Origin: Uranotaenia lowii
Lineage: Eukaryota > Arthropoda > Insecta > Diptera > Culicidae
Length of the DNA stretch: 64,000 bases
NCBI RefSeq assembly: GCF_029784155.1
Contig: NC_073692.1
Location: 424,241,105 to 424,305,104 of the forward strand
Reading direction: 5' to 3'
Shown here: positions 1 through 9,179 of the stretch, one piece after another
Numbering within the stretch: position 1 is the first letter of the stretch
Layout of the letters: the number at the start of each line of letters is the position of its first letter
The notes under the pieces: model-generated
Seen by the model: only the letters and a program-made list of their open reading frames with translations
Database searches by the model: none
Told to the model about the DNA's origin: nothing
Translations under genes and position numbers: made by a program

Positions 1-480
1 GTGTAAAATGTAAAGAATCGGCAAAAGGTGTGATCCATACTGATTACTTTATATTTTTGCAATAACTACGTTATTGGGTATCGGATTAAGACAAAAATTT
101 ATACACGAGAGTTTTACAGGACGATAAATCGAATCCTGACTTTAAATTTTGTAACAGACGACAGAAAGGGGGTCGTTCATACTGTCAAATGTTAAAAGGG
201 GTCATCCATGTTAACTTTTTAATGTTTTAACAATAATTTTGTTTCTTTGCATCCGATCGAGACGAGCATTCATTCACGGGAGTTTTAAAGAACGGTCGGT
301 CTATATTTGATAACAAATTTAATGACAATCGACAGAAAAAGAGGTCGTTTACATTAACAGGTTGATTGTTGATTGTTGTTGCAATATATTCGGTATTATT
401 AATCCAAACGAGATGAAAATTCGAACACAGGGGTTCTTTCCGAGACAAGCAAAAGGGTCGTTCATTAATGAATAAAAACG
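1..480. repeat. Decayed satellite (copy 1 side)
   Basis: Same degenerate units as at 3920-5160, with cores near 27, 171, 199, 340 and 454. Its position at the start of both duplication copies suggests that the duplication broke and rejoined inside this satellite. Confidence 0.55.
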
Positions 481-646
481 AATATAGAATTTATGCAGTA
501 TAAAGACACATCCCAAGCAACATTTCAGGTTTTATAACCGGCTACAAGACAAACTTTTAGTTTCATAAGAGGCCTGGAGAATCTTATAAAACAATCAGAG
601 TTACTTGGGATGTTTCCTTTTCAAATAAGTGATTTTGTGTTCTAGT

Positions 647-801
647 TGTGTGGGACGCCTATGGACGAATGTATACAAGAGCATATTCTCTCAGGGTAGG
701 CATAAATATTTCCCTGCAACAGTCGGCCGGTGGAACGGCAGTCAGTCCAGCAGCGAACGGTATCCTGGTGGATGATCTTGCGTAGCGATCTGAGTTGCAC
801 A
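647..801. mobile_element. 155-bp LTR-like insertion (solo LTR or small non-autonomous element)
   Basis: Present in copy 1 only. The insert starts TGTGTGGG and ends TTGCACA, so it has TG...CA ends. It is flanked by CTAGT at 642-646 and 802-806, while the empty site at 5319-5323 has a single CTAGT. A 5-bp target duplication with TG...CA ends is the mark of LTR-element integration. At 155 bp it would be a very short LTR; a TRIM-type element or another TG/CA-ended element are alternatives. The filled and empty sites show it moved after the duplication. Confidence 0.65.
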
Positions 802-903
802 CTAGTGTGCATATTTTGTTCGTGTTAAAGATCGACACAAATAGAGCAAAGGTTCCTGTTCTCTTTGTGTCGATCTTTAATACGAACAAAATATGCACAC
901 TAG
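802..903. repeat. 102-bp hairpin, 40-bp stem (copy 1)
   Basis: The first and last 40 bases are reverse complements with one mismatch (GTGTTAAAG against GTATTAAAG), around a 22-base loop. The ends are CTAG. It could be a minimal inverted-repeat element or a source of a long-stem hairpin RNA. No target duplication is obvious. The LTR-like insertion at 647-801 sits exactly at its left edge and shares the CTAGT. Confidence 0.8.
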
Positions 904-1604
904 AAAGGAATAGTTTTAGATGAGTTATATCATATTTTGATACCTTTTGATGTAATAAAAAATCAAAACGAAAACTTTGGTGGGTTTTTGTTTCTTTTTC
1001 AATTTAATATAAATAAAACAACAAATTTAAGCCTTTATGAAGGTTTGAAAATGATTAAACATTGGAATTAGAGAGTGTTTTTGTATGCCTCCATCATGTT
1101 TTCAAAATGCTCATATTCCTAAAAACAAGTAAAATGGGGTAATTGTATGATAAATATAAATTAAATTCTTAATCTAAGCTCTTATCAATATCTCATAAAA
1201 ATTGAAGATTTCAAAAAACATTCAGTAAAGTTTTTCTTATGGATGAACTGATTTCATAATATGCAACCCCAGTTTTTATTTAATTCCTGAATTATTAAAG
1301 CACATGAATTTTCACTCGAAACTTATAAATAAATATTTTCAGCAAAACTGAAATTTTATCAAAATACAATGGGCGCATTTGGCTCGCATCGAAATTTAGA
1401 CAACTTTTATAATAAAATCTTTTCTGACAAACTAAAGACCTTTTAAGGGAATACGGAAACATATCAAATTTTTCAATCGTTACCGAGAAAACCAATCGTA
1501 CAGTGAGAAACTTGAGTCAGTTGCTAAATCAAAACGGTTCCACCCAAAACTGATAACAAAGCTAAGTTACTTCCAGATGGTCATGGAAAAATGGAGTGAA
1601 AATT
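904..1604. other. AT-rich non-coding stretch (also 5421-6121)
   Basis: Very AT-rich, with only short open frames of no recognisable domain. I see no repeat or gene signal inside it beyond membership of the duplication. Confidence 0.4.
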
Positions 1605-2253
1605 CAGTGGAGCCTGGATAATCGAGAACTGGATAAGCGAGAAATCTCGTCAGGTCCTACATTTTGATAACAGAAAACCTCTATAAGCGAGAGTTTTCTT
1701 CTTAACTTTACTGAGCAAATTATGGAAATGAACAACAGAAATTCAAGTACCGAACTGATTGCTGATAACAAACTGATAATCAAATATCAAGCGAAATTGA
1801 CGTCATGGTATCATTGGTGTTGTACATTTACTCATAATTTGACAACAATCATGGTTTCAAACATTTCCTTTTTCACACTCCTTAAAAAAAGCGAGAACAA
1901 AATACTGTATATGACAGTTACTTCCAGTTTTTTTTGTATTGTTTCATAAATGAATTTACCTTGAAAATTAAAAACAAGAATCTAGGAAAAGTTTTTGGAA
2001 TAGACAAGTTTTAAAAAGTTAGATCCATAAACTTTACCTTCCTATACTCTCGCTGAGAACTTCGTAGAGTCAACTTATTTTCGATTAAAATATGTTCTGC
2101 CTGAGAAGGTATTTTGAAAATATATAATAAATCCTTTATAAAGAAAATGGATTGTTCTGGATCCGGCATAAAAGAATCCTGGATAAGTGAGAAACCTTTT
2201 TGAAAGGGGAAAAAGTTCGGTCCCCTGGACTCGCGCTTATCCATATTCGACTG
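1605..2253. mobile_element. pogo/Tigger-like non-autonomous DNA transposon, copy 1
   Basis: The left end begins CAGTGGAGCCTGGATAATCG and contains CTGGATAAGCGAGAAATC. The right end, read on the opposite strand, begins CAGTCGAATATGGATAAGCG. The GGATAAG(C/T)GAGA motif repeats inside both ends (near 1630, 1683 and 2180). CAGT starts and GGATAAGCGAGA-type termini resemble pogo/Tigger elements. TA follows the right end, but the left flank is TT, so a clean TA duplication is not seen. No transposase remains. Confidence 0.55.
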
Positions 2254-2834
2254 TACCTTCATGCATGTACACCCAAAATTCAGCCTCTGTGCCAATGGCG
2301 TGTAATCAATTACATAGCATCATTGGTACAAGAAGATAACGCGACCGGTGCTGATTCGATTTGCTCCCACCAGCATTAACCTCCCAAGTCAACCGAATTG
2401 CGTATGTCTGAAAGAAACAAAATAAAAACGTTTGCGCGTTCCTCCCTATCGCATCATAAGACGAAGAAGGATGGAAACAAATACCGGCCAACATCAGGCA
2501 GCCAGCGAACCGAGCACTGTGCGTGTGAATGTAGCAAAAGCAACAACAAAAACATTCCTTCAATTCACCGGCAAACAACACCGGCCAAGCTGCCCGGCTT
2601 TAGCAGCTGTGTATATGTAGCGTGTGTATGTAATAGCAGGCAGTAAGCAAAGCACAGTTCTCATTCAATGGGTTTCCCTTTGCCTTCACTCCCGTTCCCT
2701 TTCCCGTTACCATCGCAAGACAAAGGACTACCTTGAAAGGCGGCCAAACGCCGGGAAGCCACCGTCGTGCGTTTTTTTTGTGATTGTTCGGCGGCAGAAA
2801 GCCTATGAGCCCTCGTCCTGTATGAAGCTCAAAT
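2254..2834. other. Less AT-rich unassigned stretch (also 6771-7351)
   Basis: More GC-rich than its surroundings, with several overlapping short open frames on both strands and no conserved domain. It could be old single-copy or regulatory sequence. I cannot assign a gene. Confidence 0.3.
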
Positions 2835-2909
2835 AGTACACTGGTTAGGATGTCGGACTGGCAAGATGATCTAGTTGGTGATTTGAGTTCGACTCTCCCT
2901 ACGGGCGCT
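2835..2909 (+). other. tRNA-derived sequence, copy 1
   Basis: A box-A-like segment (ACTGGTTAGGAT, as in Asp/Glu/Gly-type tRNAs) is followed by a box-B-like GAGTTCGACTCTC about 40 bases later. This is the internal RNA polymerase III promoter layout. A full cloverleaf with a paired acceptor stem is not evident. It is more likely a SINE head or tRNA pseudogene than a working tRNA. Confidence 0.5.
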
Positions 2910-3919
2910 GTATGTTATATTTTTATTTTCTTGTTTCTGGGATGAATTATCCAATAGGAAGGAAATCCCATAAAATGTTTTTCTTGTTCCGCTTCAATGT
3001 AGTGGTCATGCATAATTTTAGTTGGGAGCCAAGTCCTTATGCCAGTTACGGTTTTTCAAACATATCATCTTCGGCACAGTGCACATTTCAGCGCACTATC
3101 GGCACAGAGATTTGCTAAATAGGCATTGGATTTTTGCAACCTCTTCTATGGGTGTATATAAGATGAGTTGGATATTTTACTTATTAGCCTGCATTATTAT
3201 TTTTAAGAGTGTTGAGATGAACTAATGCATACATTCGTAGAATACAAATGCCATCAATTTTTTTTTCTATCGTCTTGAAGATTATGATCTTTTTTTTTTA
3301 TAATTTTGGTAACAAACGGATATAGGATATGATTAAATCTTTGCTGATGTTTTTTTTTGATTCGGTAAAAGTATGGATGCAATTTTTCCACAATAGGGCT
3401 AACGATGAAAAATTGGATAATCTCTTTAAAAAATTTCATCATAGTTTCGCATTGAAATTAAACGTTCCAAACAGAAAATTTTTTTTTTTATTTCTCAAAT
3501 TCATGGCACATGAAAAAAAAAATGTGTGTAAATGTGAGAGTGATAACAAAAGTTAGAAAATATATTTGTTGAAATCACAAATTGCCTTTCATAAAATGCA
3601 AACCAAATAGTTCATAAACTACAAGTTACAATTAACGTTTTTTTCAATTGCGTTTTCAACGATCTTGTAAATTAAGATTAAAATAAATGTATTATAACCT
3701 ATCGAATATACTAAAGCTAAAGTTTATCTTATTCTTATCCTGAAACAAGCATAGAGATACACGAAATTGCGGTTTTCTGTAAATCAGAAAAAAAACTTGC
3801 TTGGTTTAATCCAACTTCCAGTTGCTGTAATAATCAGCAAAATCATTTTCTGGAAATCAGTAATGAAAAAAAAAATGGAATTTCTTTTCGTTAAAACTTT
3901 TGCCAGAATATCATTACTG
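2910..3919. other. AT-rich stretch without genes
   Basis: Contains poly-T and poly-A runs and short open frames. 3437-3919 is unique to the region between the two duplication copies. I recognise no element end or domain. Confidence 0.4.
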
Positions 3920-5160
3920 ATTTGTGGATGAAAAACATGCTGTTCTGAGGAACGAGCAATCGATTTTATTTATCAAATTCATGGCCAGGGGTCGGCCAAA
4001 GGGGTCGACCATATCAACTATTCACTGTTTTTGCAATAATGACGTTATTATACATCGAATTGCGGAAATATTTGGAAATTGGTTCACGGAAGTTTTCAGA
4101 GACGAGCCATCGATTTCAATTATTAAATTTCATGAAATGGGCTTGCAAAAGGGGTTGTTTGATTATTTCAAAGTAGTCGAAGATTCCTTTGAATTCAGCT
4201 ACAGTATTTGAAAGACCCAAATACTAGTATTTCACTAGCTACTTGCTAGCATCCTCAGTGGGTTATCGACTGAAGAAAGTGTATCATATCCCTCCCTTAT
4301 GTTTGAAGGTTGTTTGAAGAAAGGGGTCGTCCATATCAGCTGATCACAGTTTATTTTTCGATATTGACGCTAATAAACATTGGATTGAAATTAAAATGTG
4401 CAAAATGGAGTTTTAAGGGACTGTCAATTGATTTGAGGAGTCAAACTTTGGGTAAGGAGTCGGCGAAAGGGTGTCCAGAATAATTCTTCACTGCTTTTTC
4501 GATATTGTCATGATTATTCATCAGATTGAGACTGAGATTTTGTCGACAGTCAATTTAAGATGTCATATTTTGGATTGGAGGTAGGAAAATGGGGTAGTCC
4601 ATACTTATTGTTCACTCTTTTCGCGATATTATCGTGATAATGCATCTCATTTTTAAAGCACAAGCAATTGATGTCAGGTGTAAAATGTAAAGAATCGGCA
4701 AAAGGTGTGATCCATACTGATTACTTTATATTTTTGCAATAACTACGTTATTGGGTATCGGATTAAGACAAAAATTTATACACGAGAGTTTTACAGGACG
4801 ATAAATCGAATCCTGACTTTAAATTTTGTAACAGACGACAGAAAGGGGGTCGTTCATACTGTCAAATGTTAAAAGGGGTCATCCATGTTAACTTTTTAAT
4901 GTTTTAACAATAATTTTGTTTCTTTGCATCCGATCGAGACGAGCATTCATTCACGGGAGTTTTAAAGAACGGTCGGTCTATATTTGATAACAAATTTAAT
5001 GACAATCGACAGAAAAAGAGGTCGTTTACATTAACAGGTTGATTGTTGATTGTTGTTGCAATATATTCGGTATTATTAATCCAAACGAGATGAAAATTCG
5101 AACACAGGGGTTCTTTCCGAGACAAGCAAAAGGGTCGTTCATTAATGAATAAAAACGAAT
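3920..5160. repeat. Decayed satellite, ~115-145 bp unit
   Basis: Diverged units recur in direct orientation. Each has a GGGGTCGTCCATA-like core, then a T-rich segment with TTTTTGCAATA..GACGTTATTA, then CATCGGATTGAGAC, then ACGGGAGTTTTAAGGGACGA and CAATCGATTT. Cores lie near 4003, 4328, 4468, 4592, 4705, 4849, 4877, 5018 and 5132, mostly 115-145 bp apart; the 4003-4328 gap is irregular. The same block is present at 1-480 as part of the duplicated segment. Homogenisation has clearly stopped, since units are only moderately alike. No coding potential is apparent. Confidence 0.6.
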
Positions 5161-5318
5161 ATAGAATTTATGCAGTATAAAGACACATCCCAAGCAACAT
5201 TTCAGGTTTTATAACCGGCTACAAGACAAACTTTTAGTTTCATAAGAGGCCTGGAGAATCTTATAAAACAATCAGAGTTACTTGGGATGTTTCCTTTTCA
5301 AATAAGTGATTTTGTGTT

Positions 5319-5420
5319 CTAGTGTGCATATTTTGTTCGTGTTAAAGATCGACACAAATAGAGCAAAGGTTCCTGTTCTCTTTGTGTCGATCTTTAATAC
5401 GAACAAAATATGCACACTAG
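5319..5420. repeat. 102-bp hairpin, 40-bp stem (copy 2)
   Basis: Same hairpin as at 802-903 in the uninterrupted copy of the duplication. Here its left edge joins its original flank directly, which shows the hairpin predates both the duplication and the insertion. Confidence 0.8.
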
Positions 5421-6121
5421 AAAGGAATAGTTTTAGATGAGTTATATCATATTTTGATACCTTTTGATGTAATAAAAAATCAAAACGAAAACTTTGGTGG
5501 GTTTTTGTTTCTTTTTCAATTTAATATAAATAAAACAACAAATTTAAGCCTTTATGAAGGTTTGAAAATGATTAAACATTGGAATTAGAGAGTGTTTTTG
5601 TATGCCTCCATCATGTTTTCAAAATGCTCATATTCCTAAAAACAAGTAAAATGGGGTAATTGTATGATAAATATAAATTAAATTCTTAATCTAAGCTCTT
5701 ATCAATATCTCATAAAAATTGAAGATTTCAAAAAACATTCAGTAAAGTTTTTCTTATGGATGAACTGATTTCATAATATGCAACCCCAGTTTTTATTTAA
5801 TTCCTGAATTATTAAAGCACATGAATTTTCACTCGAAACTTATAAATAAATATTTTCAGCAAAACTGAAATTTTATCAAAATACAATGGGCGCATTTGGC
5901 TCGCATCGAAATTTAGACAACTTTTATAATAAAATCTTTTCTGACAAACTAAAGACCTTTTAAGGGAATACGGAAACATATCAAATTTTTCAATCGTTAC
6001 CGAGAAAACCAATCGTACAGTGAGAAACTTGAGTCAGTTGCTAAATCAAAACGGTTCCACCCAAAACTGATAACAAAGCTAAGTTACTTCCAGATGGTCA
6101 TGGAAAAATGGAGTGAAAATT

Positions 6122-6770
6122 CAGTGGAGCCTGGATAATCGAGAACTGGATAAGCGAGAAATCTCGTCAGGTCCTACATTTTTATAACAGAAAACCTCTA
6201 TAAGCGAGAGTTTTCTTCTTAACTTTACTGAGCAAATTATGGAAATGAACAACAGAAATTCAAGTACCGAACTGATTGCTGATAACAAACTGATAATCAA
6301 ATATCAAGCGAAATTGACGTCATGGTATCATTGGTGTTGTACATTTACTCATAATTTGACAACAATCATGGTTTCAAACATTTCCTTTTTCACACTCCTT
6401 AAAAAAAGCGAGAACAAAATACTGTATATGACAGTTACTTCCAGTTTTTTTTGTATTGTTTCATAAATGAATTTACCTTGAAAATTAAAAACAAGAATCT
6501 AGGAAAAGTTTTTGGAATAGACAAGTTTTAAAAAGTTAGATCCATAAACTTTACCTTCCTATACTCTCGCTGAGAACTTCGTAGAGTCAACTTATTTTCG
6601 ATTAAAATATGTTCTGCCTGAGAAGGTATTTTGAAAATATATAATAAATCCTTTATAAAGAAAATGGATTGTTCTGGATCCGGCATAAAAGAATCCTGGA
6701 TAAGTGAGAAACCTTTTTGAAAGGGGAAAAAGTTCGGTCCCCTGGACTCGCGCTTATCCATATTCGACTG
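6122..6770. mobile_element. pogo/Tigger-like non-autonomous DNA transposon, copy 2
   Basis: Second copy of the 1605-2253 element, brought by the segmental duplication and not by independent transposition: it has the same flanks and the same internal motifs. Confidence 0.55.
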
Positions 6771-7351
6771 TACCTTCATGCATGTACACCCAAAATTCAG
6801 CCTCTGTGCCAATGGCGTGTAATCAATTACATAGCATCATTGGTACAAGAAGATAACGCGACCGGTGCTGATTCGATTTGCTCCCACCAGCATTAACCTC
6901 CCAAGTCAACCGAATTGCGTATGTCTGAAAGAAACAAAATAAAAACGTTTGCGCGTTCCTCCCTATCGCATCATAAGACGAAGAAGGATGGAAACAAATA
7001 CCGGCCAACATCAGGCAGCCAGCGAACCGAGCACTGTGCGTGTGAATGTAGCAAAAGCAACAACAAAAACATTCCTTCAATTCACCGGCAAACAACACCG
7101 GCCAAGCTGCCCGGCTTTAGCAGCTGTGTATATGTAGCGTGTGTATGTAATAGCAGGCAGTAAGCAAAGCACAGTTCTCATTCAATGGGTTTCCCTTTGC
7201 CTTCACTCCCGTTCCCTTTCCCGTTACCATCGCAAGACAAAGGACTACCTTGAAAGGCGGCCAAACGCCGGGAAGCCACCGTCGTGCGTTTTTTTTGTGA
7301 TTGTTCGGCGGCAGAAAGCCTATGAGCCCTCGTCCTGTATGAAGCTCAAAT

Positions 7352-7426
7352 AGTACACTGGTTAGGATGTCGGACTGGCAAGATGATCTAGTTGGTGATT
7401 TGAGTTCGACTCTCCCTACGGGCGCT
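7352..7426 (+). other. tRNA-derived sequence, copy 2
   Basis: Duplicate of the tRNA-like sequence at 2835-2909, with the same box-A-like and box-B-like segments. Confidence 0.5.
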
Positions 7427-7954
7427 GTATGTTATATTTTTATTTTCTTGTTTCTGGGATGAATTATCCAATAGGAAGGAAATCCCATAAAATGTTTTTC
7501 TTGTTCCGCTTCAATGTAGTGGTCATGCATAATTTTAGTTGGGAGCCAAGTCCTTATGCCAGTTACGGTTTTTCAAACATATCATCTTCGGCACAGTGCA
7601 CATTTCAGCGCACTATCGGCACAGAGATTTGCTAAATAGGCATTGGATTTTTGCAACCTCTTCTATGGGTGTATATAAGATGAGTTGGATATTTTACTTA
7701 TTAGCCTGCATTATTATTTTTAAGAGTGTTGAGATGAACTAATGCATACATTCGTAGAATACAAATGCCATCAATTTTTTTTTCTATCGTCTTGAAGATT
7801 ATGATCTTTTTTTTTTATAATTTTGGTAACAAACGGATATAGGATATGATTAAATCTTTGCTGATGTTTTTTTTTGATTCGGTAAAAGTATGGATGCAAT
7901 TTTTCCACAATAGGGCTAACGATGAAAAATTGGATAATCTCTTTAAAAAAATTT

Positions 7955-8229
7955 ACACCAAGAATAATTAAGAAAAAATTAAGGCCATTTTCTTACAGAA
8001 TGTCATCTTAAATGCCGCTGAAAAAACAAATTACTGACTCATTCTTTGAATAAGTTTCGAATCATTTAATGGAATTATATTATCGATGTTGTCGTTAATG
8101 TTGACAAATCAGGGAGGAAAAATGTTAACGCGATACACAATGCCCATAAATGCAATGTTCAACAACCAATCTTTTCTGCAAAACAACCGAATAGCACGTA
8201 TGACCTAGTGGCTTAGTAACTACCTAATA
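7955..8229. other. Unassigned AT-rich flank
   Basis: Sequence between the end of duplication copy 2 and the outer inverted terminus at 8230. No open frame or repeat is recognised. Confidence 0.35.
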
Positions 8230-8276
8230 GGTAGGGTAACGGACTTATTTTGGACCGGGTACATATTTTGGACCGC
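8230..8276. repeat. Left outer inverted terminus of a DNA-transposon-like element
   Basis: Begins GGTAGGGTAACGGAC and contains two ATTTTGGACCG units. The reverse complement at 42510-42538 begins with the same GGTAGGGTAACGGAC and ATTTTGGACCG. Further TTTTGGACC units occur on the right side near 40885, 42300 and 42325, as subterminal repeats of a DNA transposon would. No clear target duplication was found. The retroelement cluster at 8642-40849 would then lie inside this element. Confidence 0.5.
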
Positions 8277-8641
8277 CTTTCAGCTTTTTTCCAATATTTC
8301 CCTGATAAATCCTATTAATTATAAAAATTTTGAACAAATATAGTTAAACCTACTTCTTATGATTGTAATCATATCTAACATTTTATTTGAATAAGATGAT
8401 AAGGGAGAGAAAATTGAAAATAAAGTTTTGAATTTTCACAGTTGGGCGGAATCAAGCCCATTTCAGGAAGTCGTGCCATTTTTAGAGTCAACTTTCAAGA
8501 AGTTTTCTGCATAGCTGTGATGAATTTAACAACTACAAACATGTTCAGAGCTATAAAAAAACGCTTAAAAACTAGTTAGCAAGCTCGAAGAACCAAAAAA
8601 CTCGTTTTAATAGCAATTTGACCCATGTCAAATATTTTCAT

Positions 8642-8987
8642 TAATAGTAATAAATGAATTATATTGAAAAAAATAGAAATGATGTTCAACATAGAATCTA
8701 CTTGGTAATTTGTATCAGTGTACAGAATGGAGAAATGCTAGTTGCAAAAGAGAAATAGCAAGTTGCACGTTATTCGAGAGAGAAATAGTATACATACGAG
8801 TATATAAAATGGGAGAAAGAGAAAGAATGTTGAACGGAGTATAATGTTATGAAAAGATGTTTCCTTCTTCAGAGTTTGAACAAGATTGAATTAGGCTATG
8901 GTTGTCAGGCGTGTTTCGCTGCAGTTTACGGTGAGTGAAGTGGTGAAGATGCGGAAGGTCTGTATTCTGAGACCGTCGGTTACGACA
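8642..8987 (+). repeat. 5' LTR of E1, left end truncated
   Basis: Ends GGTTACGACA and is followed after four bases by TGGCGCGG. It aligns over its whole length with the inverted LTR at 17776-18128 (a 2-bp indel near 8876 is visible). It lacks the first dozen or so bases, TGTAGTGAATA..., that the complete LTRs carry. Confidence 0.7.
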
Positions 8988-8991
8988 AAAA

Positions 8992-9009
8992 TGGCGCGGT
9001 TTGAGCTCC
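8992..9009 (+). promoter_or_regulatory. Primer-binding-like site of E1
   Basis: TGGCGCGGTTTGAGCTC lies four bases after the LTR end. Primer sites of LTR elements start TGG because they pair with the CCA end of a tRNA. Related copies here have TGGCGCAGTCG (24092, as in tRNA-Ser-primed insect Gypsy elements), TGGCACAGTCCGG (30935) and TGGCGCGGTTTAAGCTC (34637). The matching tRNA was not checked. Confidence 0.55.
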
Positions 9010-9179
9010 CATGCTTTAAAAACGAAATAGGATAGATTCGGAATAAAAGTTTGAGTTAAAACAAAAAAATTAAGGAACTAGTCCGATTTGAAAAATGTAA
9101 AATGGCGGAACATGATGAACGCTTGCGAAAGTCGAATACGCCATCTTGAAACTTGGGAGGCTGAAATTGAATGTTTTAG

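Larger units (their letters stand above)
1..3436. repeat. Tandem duplication, copy 1
   Basis: This stretch recurs as a direct repeat at 4678-7954. The offset is 4677 up to the hairpin at 802 and 4517 after it; the 160-bp difference is one insertion present only here. All small open frames translate identically in the two copies. I saw one base change (G at 1666, T at 6183) and one A-run length difference at the right edge. The copy may extend left of the window. It contains no recognisable host gene; the short open frames have no domain and sit in repeats. The near identity means a very recent duplication or two haplotypes assembled in series. Confidence 0.9.
4678..7954. repeat. Tandem duplication, copy 2
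   Basis: Direct repeat of 1-3436 lacking the 155-bp LTR-like insertion. Similarity stops just after the A-run at 7945-7951, where copy 1 continues into 3437 onward and this copy enters different sequence. It carries the second copies of the pogo-like element (6122-6770), the hairpin (5319-5420) and the tRNA-like sequence (7352-7426). Confidence 0.9.

Noticed and set aside
2835..2909. Working tRNA gene
   Set aside because: Box A and box B are present, but I could not pair an acceptor stem or a normal anticodon arm.
3924..4211. 95-residue frame in the linker between duplication copies
   Set aside because: It spans diverged satellite units and has no recognisable domain.
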